Virus record (IMG/VR): IMGVR_UViG_3300045999_004907
Span: 1 to 23,922 of that record
Reading direction: 5' to 3' (one strand)
DNA length: 23,922 nucleotides
DNA from: a virus
Every line of letters starts with the position of its first letter. Within the stretch, counting starts at the first letter, position 1. This document shows, one piece after another, positions 12,835-17,926 of the stretch. The notes under the pieces were generated by a model. The model saw only the letters and a program-made list of their open reading frames with translations. It was not told the origin of the DNA and did not search any database. Both the position numbers and the translations under genes were made by a program.

Positions 12835-13272
12835 TCACAACATCTCACGCAGAACATCTTTGACCTTCTCGTCCCAGTCAATGTTGTCCAGCTCCTCGTC
12901 CACTTGCGTGGTGATGATGTCCTTGACCTGATCCTCTGTGACCCAGCCTTTTTGCGTGCGGGCGTACTCGGCCAGCGTCTCACGTGCGGTGTCAGCGGCG
13001 AGCTGCTCCACGTTTGCTTCGTCCAAGTGATCGCTGCTGCCCTCGTGGTCGAGCATGCGGTTCTCGATCATGGTCTCGATGCGTTTGTGCAGCTCCTCGT
13101 CCATGAGCTTGAGCGCGTTGCGGTTGGCCAGCATGGCGTGGAACTTGGTCTCCACCAGCATGTCGATGTGCATGGTGAACTGGTTGAGCAGCGCGTCGAT
13201 GAGCGTGTGGTGCACAGCGTGGGCTGGCTGTTGGGGTTCGGCCATTGTGATGGGCATGTCGTTGAGGTTCAT
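12835..13272 (-). CDS. Unrecognised 145-residue acidic helical protein
   Basis: ATG 13272 has GGAG nine bases upstream; an in-frame ATG five codons earlier has none. The protein has a His/Met-rich helix (ALLNQFTMHIDMLVETKFHA), then Glu/Arg-rich coils (EELHKRIETMIENRMLD), and a strongly acidic C-terminus (TTQVDEELDNIDWDEKVKD). It ends 10 bases before the next gene. A nearby palindrome half-site encodes ARETLAE. Possibly a coiled-coil structural or regulatory protein; no family recognised. Confidence 0.65.
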   Translation of the reverse strand: MNLNDMPITMAEPQQPAHAVHHTLIDALLNQFTMHIDMLVETKFHAMLANRNALKLMDEELHKRIETMIENRMLDHEGSSDHLDEANVEQLAADTARETLAEYARTQKGWVTEDQVKDIITTQVDEELDNIDWDEKVKDVLREML

Positions 13273-13296
13273 GATTGCGTTCTCCATAAGTTGTTT

Positions 13297-13313
13297 GCCA
13301 GTGGCCGACTGGC
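13297..13313 (-). repeat. Hairpin GCCAGT-N5-ACTGGC
   Basis: A perfect six-base stem around GGCCG lies in the 108-base gap before the 145-residue gene, about 25 bases upstream of its start codon and just downstream of palindrome copy 4. It could shape the leader RNA. Confidence 0.45.
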
Positions 13314-13321
13314 AGCGGTTT

Positions 13322-13340
13322 GTGAGACATTGCGTCTCAC
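13322..13340. repeat. GTGAGAC palindrome copy 4 (loop 5)
   Basis: Arms GTGAGAC and GTCTCAC flank ATTGC. It lies between two leftward genes and close to the third TGATGACCGTTCC(C)TT repeat at 13356-13371, the same pairing as seen near 9.0-9.1 kb. Confidence 0.85.
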
Positions 13341-13380
13341 GGGTTCAAGAAAGGTTGATGACCGTTCCCTTGGGGAAGGA

Positions 13381-14250
13381 TCACATGTCCTCCCACGGTA
13401 TGGCTGACCAGTCCGTGGTGGTTGGTGCAGGCACGAAAACCTCCGGTGGTTTGACCGGCTGTTTGATCTCGGGCCATGGTGGGGGCATGGGCAAGCCCGC
13501 CTCGCGCCGCGCTTTGATTCGCTCAAGCCGTGCCTTGGGGCTACCGTCCTTGGCCAGTGAGGACACTTTGGGCGGCACACGTTCGTCTGGTGAGGGCACG
13601 TGCGTGGCCAAGCTGGGCAGTCGAGCTCGTTTGCGGTACTCGGGCGGCAGGGTCTCCCACAAACGCTTGATGCGCAGGCGCTCTTCCCACTCAATGTAGT
13701 TCTCCCACTGCATGTGCTGGGGTGGCAGACCTTTGCCCTGCCACATGAACTTGATACGCTCCCGTGTCTGGGTGAGCACCAGCTTGTATTCCAAAAAGAA
13801 TGTAAGGTCGAGGTCAGGCCAAGCGTTCTTGACGTGCTTCTCTTGCTGCTGCGTGGATGCCAGCTCCTTGCGTATTCCCGCCATGACTTCGGTCCACGGC
13901 GCAGTCTTGGCCGTACGCCACACGGCGCTGGTGGCCATCTGCCTGTTGATCGTTGCCTTGATCTTGCGTTTCTCCAGCTCAGCGTTGGCGATGCGGGCGT
14001 ACAAATCCCCGCTGTTGACGCGGTTGTGGATTTCTTTGGTCGTGAGTTCGCTCAAACCTTTGGCGCGGGGTTGGCATGCCTTGCACATGGATGACTCGAT
14101 TTCCACAGGGGCGTTGCCTGAATAACCCCGCGCTCTGGCCTGTGCTCGGGATAGGTCTCGCTTGAACTCAGCCAGTGGTTTGATGTTTTTGCAGGTCGCA
14201 CACATGGCGGCATGCGTGCCCGGTGCAGGTGAAAGATAACAGTTTTCCAT
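13381..14250 (-). CDS. Zinc-finger-like 289-residue protein
   Basis: Start chosen at ATG 14250, after GGAGCAAACC; a longer reading begins at 14292 with no ribosome site. Cys17-x2-Cys20 (CATCKNIKPLAEFKRD) and Cys56-x2-Cys59 (SMCKACQPR) frame a basic loop, a pair typical of zinc ribbons or degenerate HNH-type folds. A long basic helical region follows, with Trp-rich parts, and the C-terminus is Pro-rich (LPMPPPWPEIKQPVKPPEVF). No histidine or Asn of a full HNH motif follows the cysteines, so nuclease activity is unlikely to be certain. It sits directly downstream of the candidate origin and may bind it, which is inference from position. Confidence 0.7.
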   Translation of the reverse strand: MENCYLSPAPGTHAAMCATCKNIKPLAEFKRDLSRAQARARGYSGNAPVEIESSMCKACQPRAKGLSELTTKEIHNRVNSGDLYARIANAELEKRKIKATINRQMATSAVWRTAKTAPWTEVMAGIRKELASTQQQEKHVKNAWPDLDLTFFLEYKLVLTQTRERIKFMWQGKGLPPQHMQWENYIEWEERLRIKRLWETLPPEYRKRARLPSLATHVPSPDERVPPKVSSLAKDGSPKARLERIKARREAGLPMPPPWPEIKQPVKPPEVFVPAPTTTDWSAIPWEDM

Positions 14251-14276
14251 GGTTTGCTCCAATGATGATGTAACGA

Positions 14277-14305
14277 AGTGTACATTGTCCACCTCTTATA
14301 AGCAA
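14277..14305 (-). promoter_or_regulatory. Candidate promoter for the zinc-finger gene
   Basis: Reading leftward, TTGCTT (14300-14305) and TACACT (14277-14282) are 17 bases apart, 27 bases before the ATG at 14250. A TGTCCA hexamer lies in the spacer and another begins two bases from the -35, so a protein that binds these sites could regulate the gene. Match to consensus is only fair. Confidence 0.4.
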
Positions 14306-14609
14306 GTGGACACCCGAATGGGACAGCGGAAAGCCTTTGTTTATGCGGGTTGCGGGGGGTGCTGACCCACATGACTATCAAATCCCGAAAGAGCAAAGCT
14401 GGACAAAGCCACGGGATAAGTTCTGTCCACTTGCACGCACATATATACATATATCTCTAAATCTCTATTTATATATAGTAGTGTTCTGGACAGTGGGTGT
14501 GGGACGCTAGTATCCATGCGGGTTACAGGACGCCCACGTGTTGTCCACGGCGTTGTAAACAGTGGACATGCAAAATTTGCATAGTTTCTCCACAACGTGT
14601 TACCAAAGA

Positions 14610-14634
14610 CCCGTGAGACACGGTGTCTCACGGG
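14610..14634. repeat. GTGAGAC palindrome copy 5 (10-base stem)
   Basis: The longest stem of the family: CCCGTGAGAC and GTCTCACGGG around ACGGT. It follows the stop of the 63-residue gene by 11 bases on the leftward strand and has only a weak T tract after it (TCTTTGG), so it may act as a 3' hairpin. Confidence 0.85.
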
Positions 14635-14645
14635 GGTGGATCGCT

Positions 14646-14837
14646 TCACTTGAAGCGGAGCTGGCGTGTGCCTGCCTTGTAGGTGTCCCATGCAGCGTCA
14701 CGGGCGCGAGCCTCTTCGATGACCTTGCGCTTGTAGGCTTTGTCGGTGGCGAGGTGCACGAAGTCCTCACGCAGGGCGCGCAGCTTGGTGCGCTCAGTCT
14801 CACGGATGCTGATGGTGTAACGGTTACGGTTGCTCAT
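14646..14837 (-). CDS. 63-residue basic helical protein
   Basis: ATG 14837 follows GGAGCACACC. The sequence MSNRNRYTISIRETERTKLR followed by Arg/Lys/Ala-rich helices ends with DTYKAGTRQLRFK. An opening strand of alternating polar residues and long basic helices would fit a small ribbon-helix-helix or coil DNA binder, but no signature is secure. Its IRET codons hold a palindrome half-site (GTGAGAC). It sits between the terminator after the first early gene and the candidate origin. Function unknown. Confidence 0.65.
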   Translation of the reverse strand: MSNRNRYTISIRETERTKLRALREDFVHLATDKAYKRKVIEEARARDAAWDTYKAGTRQLRFK

Positions 14838-14852
14838 GGTGTGCTCCAAGTG

Positions 14853-14871
14853 GTGAGACGCTGTGTCTCAC
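14853..14871. repeat. GTGAGAC palindrome copy 6 (loop 5)
   Basis: Arms GTGAGAC and GTCTCAC flank GCTGT, 15 bases upstream of the 63-residue gene's start codon, in its leader and just beyond the terminator at 14875-14900. Confidence 0.85.
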
Positions 14872-14874
14872 GGA

Positions 14875-14900
14875 TAAAAGAAAGCCCGGACAAGCCGGGC
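14875..14900 (-). terminator. Rho-independent terminator after the first leftward gene
   Basis: On the leftward strand GCCCGG-N5-CCGGGC (14884-14900) is followed directly by TTTCTTTT (14876-14883). That is a standard intrinsic terminator shape and orientation. It lies about 95 bases after the stop of the 143-residue gene. Hairpins at 14908-14921 (GCCAGC-TC-GCTGGC) and 14975-14993 (CGATTG-N7-CAATCG) lie just upstream of it. Confidence 0.75.
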
Positions 14901-14994
14901 GGTTGGTGCCAGCTCGCTGGCGCTTTGCTGGGTTGACAGTGGGCGGAACAACGGCCACCCCTCGAATGCAGAGTCGATTGAAAAAACCAATCGG

Positions 14995-15426
14995 TTACTC
15001 AAACTTGATAGTCTCGCGCACAGCGGCCAGCAAAGCCACGACTTCGGCCTTGGTCAAACCAGCGCACACGTCAACGATGGCGTTGACCTTGGCACGCTTC
15101 ACGGCAACGGGTTGGTGATGGTGAGACCGGGCTGTCTCACCAGTGCTGAAGTGAACCCCGACGTTACGACTCCAAGACTTCTGGGCAGCAACGTGACGCG
15201 TCTCACGTGTTGACTCAGGGCCAGTGTGAAACACGGCTGTACCCTTGGCGCTCCAAGTCGTATTGCACGCATAGTGCTTGGCGTGCACCTTGGCCAGTGC
15301 TGCCAGCAACTCAGGGTGAGACACGGATGTCTCACGTACAGCGGCCTGTAATGCAGCACCGTATGACGTGCCAGCCTTGAGGAATGCAGCGTAGCCAGCG
15401 GCTACAGTTTTGATAGAGCAGTTCAT
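14995..15426 (-). CDS. First leftward gene: unrecognised 143-residue protein
   Basis: ATG 15426 has GGAG ten bases upstream and lies about 70 bases after the predicted promoter, so this should be the first gene transcribed leftward. It ends in a helical part (LTKAEVVALLAAVRETIKFE) and opens with Ala-rich helices (KTVAAGYAAFLKAGTSYGAA). The middle is His/Arg-rich. Three palindromes of the GTGAGAC family lie in the gene, all in the same frame, giving E-T-x-x-S-H type peptides (VRETSVSHPE, GETARSHHH). A terminator follows. First genes of phages often alter the host, so a host-takeover role is possible but not shown. Confidence 0.65.
   Translation of the reverse strand: MNCSIKTVAAGYAAFLKAGTSYGAALQAAVRETSVSHPELLAALAKVHAKHYACNTTWSAKGTAVFHTGPESTRETRHVAAQKSWSRNVGVHFSTGETARSHHHQPVAVKRAKVNAIVDVCAGLTKAEVVALLAAVRETIKFE
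15120..15141. repeat. GTGAGAC palindrome copy 7 (loop 6), inside the first leftward gene
   Basis: GGTGAGAC and GTCTCACC, an eight-base stem, flank CGGGCT. Coding, in the E-T-A-R-S-H frame. Confidence 0.85.
15191..15208. repeat. Decayed GTGAGAC palindrome copy
   Basis: ACGTGA and TCACGT frame CGCGTC: the GTCTCAC arm is intact and the other reads GTGACGC. It lies midway between copies 7 and 8 in the same gene and encodes TRETRHV. Confidence 0.6.
15316..15335. repeat. GTGAGAC palindrome copy 8 (loop 6)
   Basis: Arms GTGAGAC and GTCTCAC flank ACGGAT inside the first leftward gene, encoding RETSVSH. Same frame and loop length as copy 7. Confidence 0.85.
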
Positions 15427-15465
15427 GATTCAGTAACTCCAATGATGTGGGCCGGTGTGGCCCGT

Positions 15466-15492
15466 ATCGGTCAGGGCCAATCCCTAACCGAT
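15466..15492 (-). promoter_or_regulatory. Hairpin at the predicted 5' end of the leftward RNA
   Basis: ATCGGT-C-AGGG and CCCT-A-ACCGAT pair over 11 positions with one mismatch around a CCAAT loop. With the -10 at 15499-15504 the RNA should begin near 15492, so this stem would sit at its very 5' end, where such stems protect messages from decay. A second stem, GGGCC-N5-GGCCC, lies at about 15449-15463. Confidence 0.55.
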
Positions 15493-15498
15493 GCCTCT

Positions 15499-15507
15499 AT
15501 TATACCA
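15499..15507 (-). promoter_or_regulatory. Extended -10 promoter for leftward early genes
   Basis: Reading leftward, TGGTATAAT is a perfect extended -10 (TGn then TATAAT). No good -35 is found at 16-18 bases, as expected for extended -10 promoters. It precedes the first leftward gene. A second, weaker leftward candidate is TTGACA (15721-15726) with TTTAAA 18 bases further on. Confidence 0.65.
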
Positions 15508-15524
15508 AAGGGTGTATTTTGGTA
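15503..15524. promoter_or_regulatory. Inverted repeat over the early promoter: candidate operator
   Basis: TACCAAA-N8-TTTGGTA, a perfect seven-base inverted repeat of 22 bases, overlaps the -10 element and covers the spacer of the leftward promoter. A dimeric repressor bound there would block transcription. No matching repressor gene is visible in the window. Confidence 0.55.
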
Positions 15525-15799
15525 CGTATCAGAAGGGGCAAACGGCGTACCGCAGACCCCACCCACCCCCCACCAAGCCTTTATGCAGCAGACAGGGCGA
15601 GCTTGCAAGAACACTGTTTGGCACCCGCTCCCAGCACTTTGTAAAAACTTTGACAAACCCACCCCCTTGCGCAAGAAATGCGCCCCACTCCAATTTTTTA
15701 AAAAAGACCCAAGAAACCCCTGTCAAACACTAGACACGCCCCACACGTTCCAAAAATGGGTGTACATTACGCCCAACGAGGTTACACGGCCTACGCAAT
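15525..15799. other. Noncoding gap between early and late genes
   Basis: No gene is supported in these 275 bases. They hold a C-rich run (C4-A-C3-A-C6-A-C2, 15557-15574), a rightward TTGACA (15650-15655) with a poor -10 (AAGAAA) and the palindrome CTTGCGCAAG (15666-15675) in its spacer, and TTTTTTAAAAAA around 15700. The rightward promoter for the head genes should be here or be of a phage-specific type; none is convincing. Confidence 0.5.
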
Positions 15800-16408
15800 A
15801 TGTTTGAACACTTGGTGCAATTCAACCCGGAGCCAACACCGCCCGGGATCATGACGAGACTGGCCGACGCTGAGCCGGGAGAAGTCTTGGCTGCGCAGGT
15901 TTCAACCGCCAGTTGGTTGCAGGAGCTGGGCGCTCCACCGGACGACGAAGTCATTGATGCACTGGAGAAGGCGGACGCGCGCAAAGCGTTTCAGGCCCTG
16001 ACCACCAACACCGACACGACCGAGCAGAAGGCTGCGCTGGTCCAGCTCAAGACGCCAGAGGCTGTGCGCCACATCACGGGCATGCTGACGGCCTACGACT
16101 GGGAGTTCATCGAGCAGGCCAAGGAACTTCGCGGTTACACGGTGGCCAAGCTGGTCGAGGAGACCAACAACGCCAACCCCAACATCCGCTTGAAGGCGCT
16201 CGGCCTACTGGGCAAGGTCACGGAGGTGGGGCTGTTCACCGACAAGATCGAGGTCAAGAAAACGGACATGACCGAGGACGAGATCGACAAGCGCCTCAAG
16301 GAAAAGCTGGCCAAGTTCATGGATGTGTCCGACGCTGACGTGACGGACATCGTCGAAATCAACACCACACCCCCAACGCCTGATGACACCAGCGACATTG
16401 ACGCCTGA
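15800..16408 (+). CDS. Small terminase subunit (candidate)
   Basis: The 202-residue protein is assigned mainly by position directly before the large terminase gene. It has a helical C-terminal half: HITGMLTAYDWEFIEQAKEL, then GYTVAKLVEETNNANPNIRL, then KALGLLGKVTEVGLFTDKIE. That run resembles the helix-turn-helix and oligomerisation region of small terminase subunits, followed by an acidic, Thr/Pro-rich tail. It would bind the packaging site and start DNA packaging. No ribosome site precedes ATG 15800, and an alternative is ATG 15851. The end overlaps the large subunit by 26 bases. Confidence 0.65.
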   Translation: MFEHLVQFNPEPTPPGIMTRLADAEPGEVLAAQVSTASWLQELGAPPDDEVIDALEKADARKAFQALTTNTDTTEQKAALVQLKTPEAVRHITGMLTAYDWEFIEQAKELRGYTVAKLVEETNNANPNIRLKALGLLGKVTEVGLFTDKIEVKKTDMTEDEIDKRLKEKLAKFMDVSDADVTDIVEINTTPPTPDDTSDIDA

Positions 16409-17912
16409 GCAAGCGCAGGCGCTGTTCAAAAACCTCGGCAAGCTGTCTGCGGCCGAGAAGCTGGAGGCGTTGGAGCTGCTGGACAAGGCACAGGCGCACA
16501 AGCAGAAGAATTTGGCCCGGTCGGACATGATCGAGTTTGCCAAAGCGGTGTACCCGGGCTTCAAAATCGGCCCCCACCACAGAAAACTGGCCAAAATCTT
16601 CGCGGAAGTGATCGCCGGGACCAAGAAACGGGTGATCATCAACATCGCGCCGCGTATGGGCAAGTCAGAATTCAGCTCGTACCTGTTTCCTGCCTTCTTT
16701 TTGGGCAATTTCCCCGAGAAGAAGATCATCATGGGCACCCACACCGCTGGTTTGTCGGAAGATTTCGGCCGACGGGTGCGAAATTTGCTCGCTGACGAGG
16801 ATTACCATGGCCTTTTCCCCCGAACGCTGGTGGCAGACGATCAAAAAGCGGCAGGCAAGTGGAGCACTTCAGCCGGGGGCCAATACTACGCCGCAGGCGT
16901 AGGGGGCGCTCTTGCTGGTCGTGGTGCTGATCTGTTCGTTATTGACGATCCTCACTCGGAGCAGGACGTCAAGGCCAACTCACGGCTGGCTTTCGACACT
17001 GCGTGGTCTTGGTTCCAGACGGGCCCGCTCCAGCGACTGATGCCGGGCGGGGCGATCATCATCGTGATGACGCGCTGGGGCAAGCTGGACCTGACAGGGC
17101 GCTTGATTGACTATCAGGCCAAGAACCCGGCGTCCGAGCCGTGGGAGATCGTGGAGCTTCCGGCCATCTTGCACGAGGACACGGAGAACGAGAAGTCCCT
17201 GTGGCCCGAGCAGTGGCCGCTGGCCACCCTCAAGGCGACAAAGGCGTCGATCGACCCCCAGTACTGGAACGCCCAGTACATGCAGCAGCCCACCAGCAAC
17301 AACGCAGCCATCATCTCGCGCAAGTCGTGGCGCGTGTGGGAGAAAGACGAGCCGCCGCGCTGCGACTACATCATCCAGAGCTGGGACACGGCGTTTGAGA
17401 CCAGCAACACGGCTGACTATTCCGCGTGCACCACGTGGGGGGTGTTCTACAACGAGGAAGAGAACGACAAGGCGCAGGTCATCTTGCTGGACGCGTTCAA
17501 GGACCGCATGGCCTTCCCGGAGCTCAAGGTGATCGCGCTCAAGCACTACAAGGAGTGGGAGCCCGACGCGTTCATTGTGGAGAAGAAGGCCGCTGGCGCG
17601 CCGCTGATCCAAGAACTCAGGGCCGTGGGCATCCCGGTCGAGGAGTTCAGCCCCAGCCGGGGCAACGATAAAATCGTCCGGCTCAACGCGGTGTCTGACC
17701 TGTTTGCCTCTGGCTCGGTCTGGGCACCGGACAAGCGGTGGGCCCGCGAGGTGATCGAGGAGGTCGCATCCTTTCCCAACGGAGAGAACGATGACTTCGT
17801 TGACACCACATCTCAGGCGCTGTTACGCTTTCGCCGGGGCGGGTTCATCCCGCTGGACACCGACGAGCAAGAAGAGCGCTTCTACGCATCCCGCCGGGCG
17901 GCGTACTACTAA
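16383..17912 (+). CDS. terL: Large terminase subunit
   Basis: The 509-residue ATPase-nuclease pumps DNA into the head and cuts it. Residues 89-96, APRMGKSE, are the Walker A-like motif; 184-190 (LFVIDDP) are Walker B with Asp188 and Asp189. The nuclease part has Asp335 (SWDTAFE), Glu400 (IVEKKA) and Asp471/Asp474 (NDDFVDTTSQA), the metal-binding acids of the RNase H-like fold. Length is typical. It begins inside the small subunit gene, with no clear ribosome site, so translation may be coupled. The portal gene follows after 14 bases. Confidence 0.92.
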   Translation: MTPATLTPEQAQALFKNLGKLSAAEKLEALELLDKAQAHKQKNLARSDMIEFAKAVYPGFKIGPHHRKLAKIFAEVIAGTKKRVIINIAPRMGKSEFSSYLFPAFFLGNFPEKKIIMGTHTAGLSEDFGRRVRNLLADEDYHGLFPRTLVADDQKAAGKWSTSAGGQYYAAGVGGALAGRGADLFVIDDPHSEQDVKANSRLAFDTAWSWFQTGPLQRLMPGGAIIIVMTRWGKLDLTGRLIDYQAKNPASEPWEIVELPAILHEDTENEKSLWPEQWPLATLKATKASIDPQYWNAQYMQQPTSNNAAIISRKSWRVWEKDEPPRCDYIIQSWDTAFETSNTADYSACTTWGVFYNEEENDKAQVILLDAFKDRMAFPELKVIALKHYKEWEPDAFIVEKKAAGAPLIQELRAVGIPVEEFSPSRGNDKIVRLNAVSDLFASGSVWAPDKRWAREVIEEVASFPNGENDDFVDTTSQALLRFRRGGFIPLDTDEQEERFYASRRAAYY

Positions 17913-17926
17913 GAAAGATTTAAATC

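Larger units (their letters stand above)
14251..14645. other. Noncoding region with TGTCCA repeats and an A+T-rich stretch: candidate origin
   Basis: No gene fits these 395 bases. The hexamer TGTCCA or its complement occurs at 14286, 14307, 14400, 14424, 14487, 14542 and 14563, seven times in 283 bases, against roughly 0.14 expected by chance. Between them, 14441-14480 is 34/40 A+T and holds the direct repeat ATCTCTA twice (14453, 14461), in otherwise G+C-rich DNA. Repeats beside an easily melted stretch fit a replication origin or a multi-site operator. Canonical DnaA boxes are absent, though TTGTCCAC is close. Confidence 0.55.

Noticed and set aside
14286-14568. TGTCCA sites as canonical DnaA boxes
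   Set aside because: TTATCCACA is absent; TTGTCCAC and CTGTCCAC are only near matches. I call them phage-specific repeats.
9007-15335. The GTGAGAC repeats as a CRISPR array
   Set aside because: Copies are hundreds to thousands of bases apart, are palindromic, and have no regular spacers or nearby cas genes.
9007-15335. The GTGAGAC palindromes as a class of intrinsic terminators
   Set aside because: Only copy 1 has a T tract close to the stem. Four copies, counting the decayed one, lie inside genes, where a terminator would be harmful. A role in some of them remains possible.
15442-15807. A 121-codon plus-strand frame in the early/late gap
   Set aside because: Low-complexity Pro/Thr sequence, no ribosome site, and it crosses the promoter, operator and C-rich run.
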